A stretch of DNA of 21,208 nt from Burkholderiales bacterium UBA2459 (GCA_002342365.1 DDPV01000045.1:166552-187759), one strand, 5' to 3'. Counted from the stretch's first letter, positions 8,030 through 15,649 are shown. Notes: generated by a model from the sequence alone, not told the origin. Numbers and translations: made by a program.

Positions 8030-8046
8030 GTGCGCTTTGATCGCGG

Positions 8047-8940
8047 TTAATTCATGAACATTCCGCCGTTCAGTTGCAGGCTTTCACCGGTCACGTAAGA
8101 ACCGCTCTGGCCGGCCAAAAAAAGCACGGCCGCAGCGACATCGTCGGCAAGCCCAAACCTTTGCAGCGGTATTTGCTGCTGCATTTGTGCGATCTGCCCC
8201 TCTGACAGCGCGCGCGTCATGTCCGTTTCGATAAATCCTGGAGCGATGCAATTCACCGTGATCTGTCGGCTGCCAAGCTCACGCGCAAGCGCTCTTGACA
8301 TCCCGGCCAAGCCTGCCTTGGCGGCGGCATAGTTGGCTTGCCCCGGGTTTCCTGTCTCACCAACCACGGAGCTGATGTTGATGATCCGTCCCCAGCGCTT
8401 TTTCATCATGGGTCGCATCAGCGCCTGCGAAAGTCGAAAACAGGCGCTGAGGTTGGTGTCGATAACCGTATGCCATTCATCGGCCCGCATCCTCAGGGCA
8501 AGATTGTCGCGGGTGATACCGGCATTGTTCACCAGTATGTCAACGCCGCCCTCTTCGCCGACACGCAAAAGCAAGGCCTCGGTTGATTCAGTTTGCGACA
8601 CATCAAGCACCAAGCCCTGGCTTTGGTTGAGCGCTTGGTCGAAAGCGACGCCAAGCTGGGAAAACTCGCTTTCCGTGCTTGCAAGAAGCGGCGCAAGCCT
8701 TTGTTTTTCCCGTGCTATGGTTTGCTGAAGGCTCTGGCTGATCGCGGCAGCGCCGGTTTGTGTCGTGGCTGTGCCCGTCACAGTGACGCCTGCTCTTGCA
8801 AGCGCAGTCGCAATCGCCTCTCCGATGCCCCGCGAGGCGCCAGTCACGAGCGCCCTCTTTGACCAAAGTGTCGGGTCGAGATAGCTCGGCTGTAAACGCT
8901 GCGGGGCAGCCGGCATGAGATCTTGGATCGCGTCAGACAT
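8047..8940 (-). CDS. fabG: 3-oxoacyl-ACP reductase FabG with an unusual insertion
   Basis: 297 residues, about 50 longer than typical FabG (244-250). It reduces beta-ketoacyl-ACP with NADPH. Short-chain dehydrogenase motifs are intact: TGASRGIG (33-40), NNAG (138-141), N163 and catalytic S191, Y204 and K208 (YAAAK). The extra length comes from two places: an N-terminal extension of about 22 residues, and an insertion of about 32 residues (within 69-108, Gln/Glu/Ala-rich, probably helical) between the NADP-binding second strand region (VTGTATT) and the third strand (GLVLDV). The start at 8940 is well supported because its ATG overlaps the fabD stop in a TAATG junction, so the N-terminal extension is probably real. 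The rest aligns closely with E. coli FabG (ITRDNL, GFIETDMTRALS, NGGMFM). Confidence 0.95.
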   Translation of the reverse strand: MSDAIQDLMPAAPQRLQPSYLDPTLWSKRALVTGASRGIGEAIATALARAGVTVTGTATTQTGAAAISQSLQQTIAREKQRLAPLLASTESEFSQLGVAFDQALNQSQGLVLDVSQTESTEALLLRVGEEGGVDILVNNAGITRDNLALRMRADEWHTVIDTNLSACFRLSQALMRPMMKKRWGRIINISSVVGETGNPGQANYAAAKAGLAGMSRALARELGSRQITVNCIAPGFIETDMTRALSEGQIAQMQQQIPLQRFGLADDVAAAVLFLAGQSGSYVTGESLQLNGGMFMN

Positions 8941-9899
8941 TACGGCGATGATGATGCACGTGGTCGGCCCAGACTTGCAAGCGCCAGCTCAAGGGTTGAA
9001 GGGTCGTAAACACTCAGCACACGCAGATGTTTATCAATCCGTGACACAAGGCCCGAGAGCACTTTCCCCGGTCCCATTTCGATCACCGTGTCAATCCCGC
9101 GCTCACGCATCGCTTGAATCGTCTCCACCCATCGCACCGGATGAAAGGCTTGCTTGACCAGTGCCTGCTTGATCGATTCGGTATCGGGGTGCGTTTGCAC
9201 ATCAACGTTGTGAATCACTGGAGTGCGCGGCTCAGCCATTGGACAGTCCTCCAAGGCCTGAGCCAGACGATCGCCCGCCGGCCGTAACAGGCTTGAGTGA
9301 AAAGGCGCAGATACCGCCAACGGAAGGGCGCGCTTTGCACCGCGTGCTTTGAGCGCTTCGCAGGCCAGATCGACCGCGGCCTTATGGCCCGCAATCACGA
9401 CTTGCGATGGCGCATTGAAGTTGACCGCTTCGACCAGCTGACCGCTCTGGGCGCTTACGATCGCGCAGGATTCGATCACCGCAGCATCCTCAAGTCCCAA
9501 AATCGCTGCCATCGCACCACTGCCTTCGGGCACGGCTTCTTGCATCGCTATGGCGCGAAGCCGGACCAGCCGCAAGGCATCGCTGGGTCTGAAAACGCCG
9601 GCAGCGACGAGCGCTGCGTATTCGCCCAGGCTGTGGCCAGCCACCAGGTGGGGCGGCGGACCGCCCAAAGCCTGCCAGGCGCGCCATGCGCAGACACCCG
9701 CTAAAAGCATCGCCGGCTGGGTGTTGACGGTGCTTGCAAGCTTATCGGCAGGGCCCTCATGGATCAGGCGGCAGAGCGGTTCGCCAAGCGCCTCGTCTGC
9801 ATCCCGAAGCAGGCCATCGATCTCGGGTTGCTGCACCCAGACATCAAGCATGCCCACCGACTGGGAACCCTGCCCGGGAAAAACAAATGCAATGCTCAT
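8940..9899 (-). CDS. fabD: Malonyl-CoA:ACP transacylase
   Basis: 319 residues (E. coli 309). It transfers malonyl from CoA to ACP, supplying the extender unit. Motifs are FPGQGSQ (7-13), the nucleophile S90 in GHSLGE (88-93), R115 for the malonyl carboxylate (approximate alignment) and H201 in APFHSSL. The frame is open 27 codons further upstream, but the ATG at 9899 has a GGAGG ribosome-binding site (9905-9909) and begins the conserved IAFVFPGQGSQ strand. It lies between fabH (62-base gap) and fabG (1-base overlap). Confidence 0.97.
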   Translation of the reverse strand: MSIAFVFPGQGSQSVGMLDVWVQQPEIDGLLRDADEALGEPLCRLIHEGPADKLASTVNTQPAMLLAGVCAWRAWQALGGPPPHLVAGHSLGEYAALVAAGVFRPSDALRLVRLRAIAMQEAVPEGSGAMAAILGLEDAAVIESCAIVSAQSGQLVEAVNFNAPSQVVIAGHKAAVDLACEALKARGAKRALPLAVSAPFHSSLLRPAGDRLAQALEDCPMAEPRTPVIHNVDVQTHPDTESIKQALVKQAFHPVRWVETIQAMRERGIDTVIEMGPGKVLSGLVSRIDKHLRVLSVYDPSTLELALASLGRPRASSSP

Positions 9900-9921
9900 A
9901 GTCGCCTCCAGCTCATGGAAT

Positions 9922-9950
9922 CGATGTTGCAAGGTTTTTGCTCGACATCG
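9922..9950 (-). repeat. Imperfect inverted repeat in the fabH-fabD gap
   Basis: CGATGT (9922-9927) and ACATCG (9945-9950) are perfect complements. Inside them GCAA and TTGC form a second 4-bp helix around a five-base loop, so the transcript can fold into a two-part hairpin just upstream of the fabD ribosome-binding site. It could affect fabD translation or be a processing site; no function is shown by the sequence alone. Confidence 0.35.
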
Positions 9951-9961
9951 TCGCTGCCAAG

Positions 9962-10933
9962 TCAGTAACGCAGCAAACAAGCGCCCCAGGCCATGCCACC
10001 GCCAACGCCCTCAAGCAACAGGTGTTGACCCGATCGGATGTGGCCTTGCCGGATGCCCCAATCGAGCGCAAGCGGGATCGAAGCTGCAGAGGTGTTGGCA
10101 TGCTGATCGACGGTCACCACGACTTTGCTGAAGTCGATACCCAGCCGCTTGGCAGTAGCCTGAAGGATTCGGATGTTGGCCTGGTGGGGTATCAGCCAGT
10201 CAACATCGCATAGCGCAAGCTCAGCCTTGGCACAGACTTCGCGCGCTACCTGATCAAGGACTTGGACGGCGGTCTTGAATACCGCCTGACCGTCCATGGT
10301 CAAAAAAGGATGGCCGATAACCTGACCTGAGCAGACCTGTCCTGCGGTTTGCAAAATGGGCGCCTGACTGCCATCGGCATGCAAGGCGCAAGCCTGGATG
10401 CCCGGGGATGCATCAGCGCGCAGGATTGCTGCGCCCGCCCCGTCGCCAAACAGCACGCAGCTGCTGCGGTCATCCCAATCGATGATTCGCGAAAATACCT
10501 CCGCGCCAACGACCAAGGCATGTTTGGCCATGCCCGTTCGGATCATCGCGTCGGCAGTCGACATCGCGTAGACAAAGCCAGCACAAACGGCCTGGACGTC
10601 GAATGCCGCGCCACGACAACCGAGCTCTCGCTGAATCAGGCAAGCCGTGCTTGGAAAGATCACATCCGGGGTCGAGGTTGCAACGATGATCAGGTCGAGA
10701 TCGTTCGGATTCAGGCCTGCCATCTCAAGCGCTTGGCGAGCCGCCTGCAGCCCAAGCTGGCTGCTGGTGGTGCTTGGATCAGCAAGATAGCGCTGCCTGA
10801 TGCCTGTGCGCTCTTCAATCCATGCACTTGAGGATTCGATTCCACGCGCTGCGAGTTCCTCAACCAGCGTCTGATTGCTGACACAACGGGCAGGCAGTGC
10901 AGATCCGGTTCCAATGAGTTTGCTGTAAATCAT
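9962..10933 (-). CDS. fabH: Beta-ketoacyl-ACP synthase III
   Basis: 323 residues (E. coli 317). It starts fatty-acid synthesis by condensing acetyl-CoA with malonyl-ACP. The Cys-His-Asn triad is C117 (QAVCAGFVYAM), H250 (LIPHQANIRI) and N280 (HANTSAASIPLAL). The family's ERTGI segment (41-45) and C-terminal GVGGGMAWG are present. It follows plsX by 50 bases and precedes fabD. The ATG at 10933 has little ribosome-binding sequence but begins the conserved first strand (YSKLIGTGSALP). Confidence 0.97.
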   Translation of the reverse strand: MIYSKLIGTGSALPARCVSNQTLVEELAARGIESSSAWIEERTGIRQRYLADPSTTSSQLGLQAARQALEMAGLNPNDLDLIIVATSTPDVIFPSTACLIQRELGCRGAAFDVQAVCAGFVYAMSTADAMIRTGMAKHALVVGAEVFSRIIDWDDRSSCVLFGDGAGAAILRADASPGIQACALHADGSQAPILQTAGQVCSGQVIGHPFLTMDGQAVFKTAVQVLDQVAREVCAKAELALCDVDWLIPHQANIRILQATAKRLGIDFSKVVVTVDQHANTSAASIPLALDWGIRQGHIRSGQHLLLEGVGGGMAWGACLLRY

Positions 10934-10983
10934 GGTCTAAGCGCAGGTTGCAGGGCTCGCTCGTCTGTGAGGCGAAAGTCCCT

Positions 10984-12114
10984 TCAGTGGGACTGTACCT
11001 GCCCGATAGCCAGCGCTGACCCTGGCATGATCGATGCTGCATGGGCCTGGGCATCGGCGCTTGGAGCTGCAGCTGAATTGACATGGCCAAGCGCCCTGGC
11101 TTCTGGCAGGGTCTGGGCAATTTGATCGATCAGTCGGTGCTCAACCGCATCGGCAGCCCTGGCCAAAGCGGCTTGAAATGCCATGTCATCCGCTGAGCCG
11201 TGGCTCTTAAACACAATGCCGCGAAGGCCGATCAGCGACGCACCGTTGTAGCGTCGATGGTCCATGCGTCGTCGTATTCGCCGAATCACCGGCATCGAAA
11301 CCAGCGCAGCCAGTTTTGACATCGGACCGCGTCCGTACTCTTCACGCAGGGTTTGTGAAAGCATGCTTGCCAGACCCTCCGAGGTCTTGAGCGCAACATT
11401 GCCTACAAAGCCGTCGCAGACCACCACGTCGACAGTTCCTGAAAATATATCTTTACCTTCGACGTTGCCGACGAAGTTCAGGCTGCTGCTGCGAAGTAGT
11501 TCACCCGCCTGCTTGACAACATCGTTGCCCTTGATCATTTCCTCGCCGATGTTGAGCAGCCCGATCGATGGCCGCCTTGATTGATCGAGCGCAGACGATA
11601 AGGCCGCTCCCATCATCGCGAACTGCAGCAAATGCTCGGCGCTGCAATCGACATTGGCGCCAAGATCGAGCACCATGGTCGCACCGCCGCGAACATTCGG
11701 TATTTGAGCAGCAATCGCGGGCCGGTCAATGCCCTCCATGGTTTTAAGCAGCATCCTGGAGAGTGCCATCAATGCGCCGGTGTTGCCTGCGCTAACGCAT
11801 GCTTGGGCGCGCCCGTCCAGCAGGCATTCAAGGCTGCGCCGCATCGAGGAATCTTTCTTTCCGCGCATCGCCACCGCAATCGGCTCGTCCATCCCGACCG
11901 CCTCGCTCGCATGAACGATTTCAAGCCTACTCAAGAGCGCTGCATCGGGTTTTTGTTCGGCGATCGCCGACCTGATCGCTCCCTCGTCGCCGACCAGTAG
12001 GCATCGCGCTTCAGGTTTTTGAGACAAAAACTGTATCGTTGAGGGTAATGTGACCGGAAGGCCGTAATCGCCCCCCATGCCGTCTACGGCGATCGTAATC
12101 GGCCTAGCGTCCAT
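10984..12114 (-). CDS. plsX: Phosphate acyltransferase PlsX
   Basis: 376 residues (E. coli 356). PlsX makes acyl-phosphate from acyl-ACP, linking fatty-acid synthesis to the PlsY step of phosphatidic acid formation at the membrane surface. Family hallmarks run in order: AVDGMGGD (9-16), GRAQACVSAGNTGALM, VLDLGANVDC, LLNIGEE, VVVCDGFVGNVALKTSEG and YNGASLIGLRGIVFKSHG. The last 30 or so residues are Ala-rich and not conserved. It sits 45 bases after rpmF, the usual rpmF-plsX-fabH order of proteobacteria. The start at 12114 begins just before the conserved first strand. Confidence 0.97.
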   Translation of the reverse strand: MDARPITIAVDGMGGDYGLPVTLPSTIQFLSQKPEARCLLVGDEGAIRSAIAEQKPDAALLSRLEIVHASEAVGMDEPIAVAMRGKKDSSMRRSLECLLDGRAQACVSAGNTGALMALSRMLLKTMEGIDRPAIAAQIPNVRGGATMVLDLGANVDCSAEHLLQFAMMGAALSSALDQSRRPSIGLLNIGEEMIKGNDVVKQAGELLRSSSLNFVGNVEGKDIFSGTVDVVVCDGFVGNVALKTSEGLASMLSQTLREEYGRGPMSKLAALVSMPVIRRIRRRMDHRRYNGASLIGLRGIVFKSHGSADDMAFQAALARAADAVEHRLIDQIAQTLPEARALGHVNSAAAPSADAQAHAASIMPGSALAIGQVQSH

Positions 12115-12159
12115 TGACCCGCAAAGCCAGGCAAGCGCCGCTTTGCCGCCCTAACGCGA

Positions 12160-12345
12160 TCAGGATTCGTCCGACTTCGACTTGACGACTTTTCTGCCGC
12201 GATAAAAGCCATTGGGGCTGATGTGGTGACGCAAGTGGACTTCGCCGGTGTTTGACTCGACAGCAACCGGTGGAGCCGTCAAGAAATCATGCGCGCGGTG
12301 CATTCCACGTTTTGATGGGGACTTTTTGTTTTGCTGGACGGCCAT
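12160..12345 (-). CDS. rpmF: 50S ribosomal protein L32
   Basis: 61 residues, nearly identical to betaproteobacterial L32: MAVQQNKKSPSKRGMHRAHD at the start and GEVHLRHHISPNGFYRGRKV near the end. It is the proteobacterial form without the zinc-binding cysteines. A GGAG ribosome-binding site lies 8 bases before the ATG and a strong extended -10 promoter about 30 bases upstream. Its link with plsX and the fab genes ties lipid synthesis to ribosome supply. Confidence 0.98.
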   Translation of the reverse strand: MAVQQNKKSPSKRGMHRAHDFLTAPPVAVESNTGEVHLRHHISPNGFYRGRKVVKSKSDES

Positions 12346-12376
12346 AACCTTGGCTCCAAATGAACGCTAATCCAAG

Positions 12377-12385
12377 ATTATAACA
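12377..12385 (-). promoter_or_regulatory. Extended -10 promoter upstream of rpmF
   Basis: On the minus strand TGT-TATAAT (12385 down to 12377) is a perfect extended -10 element. No good -35 stands at the right distance, which extended -10 promoters tolerate. The start point would fall near 12370, giving a leader of about 25 bases with the GGAG site before the rpmF ATG at 12345. It would drive rpmF-plsX-fabHDG independently of yceD. Confidence 0.62.
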
Positions 12386-12445
12386 AGCCCAATCAAAAAA
12401 GGGATGCCGCAGACCAAACCCGCAGGGCATACCGCTGGCCGGCGA

Positions 12446-13093
12446 TCAAGACGATGGGTCTTCGTGTTCGCTGCGTTTGAGCTTGGCGAGAACGGCAAAG
12501 GGCCGTTGACGGGTAGGCTCGGCGGAAGTCGGCTCCTGAATGCCCCCCGGTATCTCGCATTGACTATGCTTGGGCACAATCGGAAGGCTTAAAAGCAATT
12601 CATCTTCGATCAGCGCAAGCAGATCAAAGCGTTTGTGATGAGCGATGACGTCATAATCGTCTTGAGCAGCGTTTTCGAGTGCTTCGGCGTCAGCATCATT
12701 GGCAGCGACAAGAAAACGGCGCTTGATACGAAGATCAAGACTCAAGGCCTGCATACAGCGCTGGCATGTAAGTACGATTTGCGCATGGGCCTCGAGCCGC
12801 AACCAATGCCTTCGATCGCCGATGCGATTGTGCTTTGGCAAGGCGTCGCTACCAACTCGATCGTTGGTGCTTTGGCTGGCTGTGCGGCCGGGGACTTCAG
12901 CGCGGGTTTCGGTCAGTCCGATGGCGCGCCAGCGCAAGGGTTCACGCGGCGGATGGATCGACAACCCGAAAAGTCTTGGCATTTGTTGAACGAGCACCGC
13001 CGCTTCAAGCTGCTGATCAAGCACATCGCCTTGCTCGATCCAAGGAATCAGCGCAATAGCCCTTGCTGTCCAGTCGAATGATCGTTCGCTCAT
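12446..13093 (-). CDS. yceD: YceD/DUF177 family protein
   Basis: 215 residues (E. coli YceD 173). The family is almost always encoded just before rpmF and is linked to 23S rRNA accumulation; the mechanism is unclear. Hallmarks are LTCQRCMQ with C110 and C113, then FDLLALIEDELLLSLPIVPKH (about 156-176), C179 and the C-terminal RPFAVLAKLKR. About 35 extra residues, polar and of low conservation, lie at 62-96 before the Cys pair. The frame is open 20 codons further upstream, but the ATG at 13093 fits the usual family start. It is the first gene of the minus-strand fab cluster and divergent from maf. Confidence 0.92.
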   Translation of the reverse strand: MSERSFDWTARAIALIPWIEQGDVLDQQLEAAVLVQQMPRLFGLSIHPPREPLRWRAIGLTETRAEVPGRTASQSTNDRVGSDALPKHNRIGDRRHWLRLEAHAQIVLTCQRCMQALSLDLRIKRRFLVAANDADAEALENAAQDDYDVIAHHKRFDLLALIEDELLLSLPIVPKHSQCEIPGGIQEPTSAEPTRQRPFAVLAKLKRSEHEDPSS

Positions 13094-13296
13094 CGCTCTA
13101 TGATACGTGGCCTCATCCGGGTTTCCGCTAAGGTGTTGACAAGCAGCCCGCATAAGTCGATGGACATCCTCAGCTTGGATTTTTTATGAACGATCAGCAC
13201 AACGACCGTGCCCCGCTGCTTTCGCAAGAAGACGCCTCCCGAAGCAGCGCAGGCCCGATCACTTCGGTGCACGACCGGGGTCAGGAGACGCCGGTC
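13094..13296. promoter_or_regulatory. Divergent yceD/maf intergenic region
   Basis: This stretch must hold the promoters of the minus-strand yceD-fab cluster and of plus-strand maf. A perfect TTGACA lies at 13136-13141 on the plus strand, but no good -10 follows at 16-18 bases. On the minus strand TATCAT (13105 down to 13100) is a fair -10, but it is only 6 bases from the yceD ATG. I therefore cannot place either promoter firmly. If maf starts at its upstream ATG (13186), the true gap is only 92 bases. Confidence 0.35.
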
Positions 13297-13908
13297 GTGA
13301 TCCTCGCATCGACTTCAATTTATCGCAAAGAACTCCTCGCCCGCGTGTTGCCACGCTTCCTGCAGGTTGCGCCCCGCGTGATGGAGTCGCAAACACAAGG
13401 CGAGTCGGTTGAGGCGATGGCCCTCAGGCTTGCGCTTGCCAAAGCGCGCGCAGTGGCATGCGACTATCCAGACGCTTTGGTGATCGGTTCTGATCAGGCT
13501 GCCACGCTTGACGGTTCTGTAGCCATCGGAAAGCCGGGAAACCGGCAAGCAGCGATCGAGCAACTGAGCGCGGCAAGCGGCAAACTGATGCAGTTTTTTA
13601 CTGCGTTGGCTGTCGTTCGTCAGACGCAAGGGTCGCAATGCGTTTTCGAACAATGCCAGGTGGTGGAAACGCAGGTGCGATTTCGTACCCTGAGTGCGGC
13701 GCAAATCCAGCACTACGTGGATCGTGAACCGGCATTTGACTGCGCTGGTGCTGCCAAATGCGAGGGGCTTGGGATCAGCCTGATGGCGTCGATTCAATCA
13801 GAGGACCCGACTGCCCTGATCGGCCTGCCCTTGATTCGGCTGACCCACATGCTCCTGGATGCCGGCTATGACCTGCTCAGCGCTGATTCTGCTGCCCAGC
13901 GCCCTTGA
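13297..13908 (+). CDS. maf: Maf-family nucleotide pyrophosphatase (YceF-type, 7-methyl-GTP)
   Basis: 203 residues from the chosen GTG. Maf proteins hydrolyse non-canonical nucleoside triphosphates, and the YceF branch prefers 7-methyl-GTP. Family motifs are ILASTSIYRKELLARVLP at the N-terminus, the VIGSDQAATLDG segment with the conserved Asp, IGKPGN, and DCAGAAKCEGLGISLM followed by DPTALIGLPLIRLTHML, typical of YceF. The frame is open to an ATG at 13186 (240 residues), but those 37 extra residues look disordered and that ATG has no ribosome-binding site. The GTG at 13297 has AGGAG at 13283-13287 and gives the usual family length (about 195). The next gene begins inside its 3' end. Confidence 0.93.
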   Translation: MILASTSIYRKELLARVLPRFLQVAPRVMESQTQGESVEAMALRLALAKARAVACDYPDALVIGSDQAATLDGSVAIGKPGNRQAAIEQLSAASGKLMQFFTALAVVRQTQGSQCVFEQCQVVETQVRFRTLSAAQIQHYVDREPAFDCAGAAKCEGLGISLMASIQSEDPTALIGLPLIRLTHMLLDAGYDLLSADSAAQRP

Positions 13909-14662
13909 CCCTATCAGCGACCCGGCGAGCGCCTTGCCAGCGCCGGTACTTTCTGAACTTCGGGCCTTGAACCATTTCGTGGTCGAAGACGCCAAGTCGG
14001 CAAGAGCATGGCTCAAACGCTGTGCCTGGCCCAAGCCCTTGACCGAGGCGCATATGCTGGTTTGGAATGAGCACACGGCCAGCCACCCGGCAATCGCTCA
14101 AGAGTCAATCGCCAAGCTGCTTGAGTGGCTCAATCAGGGTTATCCCGTGGGGCTTTTATCCGATGCGGGATTGCCTGCAGTGGCCGACCCCGGACAGGCG
14201 CTGATTGCCGCGGTGCACCGAGCGGGTTATCCGGTGCGCCCGCATATTGGCCCATCGTCCATCATGCTGGCCTTGATGGCCTCGGGTCTGAACGGTCAGC
14301 ATTTCGAGTTCAAGGGCTATTTGCCGGCGGACACGGCCGCACGTGAAGCGGCTCTAGGCGCGATCGAAGCCCTCAGTCAGAAAGACGGTCGAAGCGTGAT
14401 CTGGATTGAAACACCCTACCGCAACGATGCGATGATGACTTCAATCATCCGTTGCCTGAAAGCAGACACTGAAGTTTGCGTAGCCACTGCGCTCGGAACC
14501 GAAAAGCAATCGATTCACACGCGAACGGTCGCCGACTGGCGCCGCCGCGTCTGGCAGCCAGGCCGCGAGCCGAGCGTGTTTATCCTGGGCTGCCAGCCCG
14601 CTCTAACGCAGGCGGCTGTTGCCACCGAGCATTTGAAAACCCACCGCAGAAAGCACCCTTGA
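13859..14662 (+). CDS. RsmI-related SAM-dependent methyltransferase
   Basis: 267 residues with the tetrapyrrole-methylase (class III) fold shared with RsmI, the 16S rRNA C1402 2'-O-methyltransferase. Visible are an N-terminal strand LILLPSALDP (RsmI has VPTPIGNL), EDAKSAR (RsmI has AEDTRH), the SAM-loop LLSDAGLPAVADPG (99-112), GPSS (131-134) and FKGYLPAD (151-158). Changes in the EDT and PTP motifs suggest it is an RsmI paralogue, not RsmI itself; its substrate is unknown. Its 5' end overlaps maf by 50 bases (41 if the ATG at 13868 is used), so the two are probably co-transcribed. Its 3' end runs 60 bases into the convergent sppA. Confidence 0.85.
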   Translation: MPAMTCSALILLPSALDPISDPASALPAPVLSELRALNHFVVEDAKSARAWLKRCAWPKPLTEAHMLVWNEHTASHPAIAQESIAKLLEWLNQGYPVGLLSDAGLPAVADPGQALIAAVHRAGYPVRPHIGPSSIMLALMASGLNGQHFEFKGYLPADTAAREAALGAIEALSQKDGRSVIWIETPYRNDAMMTSIIRCLKADTEVCVATALGTEKQSIHTRTVADWRRRVWQPGREPSVFILGCQPALTQAAVATEHLKTHRRKHP

Positions 14663-15649
14663 GGTCTCAACGCCGACCCTGCGGGCGAAACGCTCGGCCA
14701 GCGATGGGCGTGGGCTGAAATCAACCACATCGTCGGCCTTGATCACATCGCGGGCCACCTGATCGACTGAGCCTCGCGCGTCAGCCAGACCAAGCTTGAT
14801 TGCCTGATCGCCACTCCAGACTCTTCCGCTAAAAAGCTTGCTGTCATCCTGCAGCCTATCGCCCCGTCCCAGCTTGACCGCCTCGATAAAGTTCTGGTGC
14901 AAGGCATCAAGCGTTGACTGCACATGAGCCCGCTGCGACTCGCTAAGCCCGCTGAAGGGGTCGAGCATGGCCTTGTCGCTGCCTGCGGTGAAAAGTCGGC
15001 GCTCAATACCCAATCGCTTGATCGCTTCGGTGAAACCGAAACCGTCAAGCCTCACGCCAATCGAACCGACCAGGCTGTTCGGATCAACATAAATGCGGTC
15101 ACTCGCTGCGGCAATGTAATACCCACCTGAAGCACAAATGTCTTCGATCACGGTATGGATCGGAATCGTCGGGTGCTTGGCGCGCAGCCGCAGAATTTCC
15201 TGATGAATGATCGAGGCTTGAACCGGAGAACCGCCCGGGCTGTTGAGACGGAGAATGACGCCAGCGGTCGCCTTATCGTCGAAGGCAGCTCTCAGGGCGC
15301 TGGTAATTTGATCGGCGTTTGCATCCGATTCGTGGTCGATTTCACCCTGAATATCGATGAGCGCGGTGTGTCGCTCGGGTTTGGCGACCTCGTGACCGCT
15401 TACGCTGCGCCACTCGTACCAAAATAGCAAAAGCAAAAGGAAGAACAAGCTCCGAAACAGAATCGACCAGCGCCTTTTCCGGACCCGTTCGTACTGATGC
15501 GCTTCAAGCAGTCGAAGCAGCGCCACTTGCTGAATCTCGTGAGCTGTGGTCCAGGCACTTGCCTTGTCTGAGCCGTCGACCGGCTTGGCCTCCGCCGCAA
15601 CGCCGCGCGGGGGCTCGGTCGCATCGCTTTGTTTTTCTTGCTCAAGCAT
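14603..15649 (-). CDS. sppA: Signal peptide peptidase SppA, S49 family (36K type)
   Basis: 348 residues. It is a membrane-anchored serine protease that degrades released signal peptides on the periplasmic side. It has a variable hydrophilic N-terminus, one membrane segment (about 63-78) and one protease domain. Family motifs are LRLNSPGGSP, the catalytic serine S174 in CASGGYYIA and the lysine K226 in GSDKAMLDPF, 52 residues apart as in Bacillus SppA (S147/K199). The frame is open well upstream, but the ATG at 15649 has a GGAGC ribosome-binding site (15654-15658) and overlaps the Rieske stop by 8 bases. An ATG at 15688 is possible. Its last 20 codons lie antisense to the RsmI-related gene. 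Confidence 0.93.
   Translation of the reverse strand: MLEQEKQSDATEPPRGVAAEAKPVDGSDKASAWTTAHEIQQVALLRLLEAHQYERVRKRRWSILFRSLFFLLLLLFWYEWRSVSGHEVAKPERHTALIDIQGEIDHESDANADQITSALRAAFDDKATAGVILRLNSPGGSPVQASIIHQEILRLRAKHPTIPIHTVIEDICASGGYYIAAASDRIYVDPNSLVGSIGVRLDGFGFTEAIKRLGIERRLFTAGSDKAMLDPFSGLSESQRAHVQSTLDALHQNFIEAVKLGRGDRLQDDSKLFSGRVWSGDQAIKLGLADARGSVDQVARDVIKADDVVDFSPRPSLAERFARRVGVETSRVLSAVGFQMLGGNSRLR

Noticed and set aside
12387..12430. Possible terminator between yceD and rpmF (ATGCC/GGCAT stem, then CCC and a run of six T on the minus strand)
   Set aside because: The stem is only 5 bp with a 17-base loop and is separated from the T-run, so it is too weak to call.
13136..13164. TTGACA as a maf promoter
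   Set aside because: No acceptable -10 box follows at 16-18 bases.
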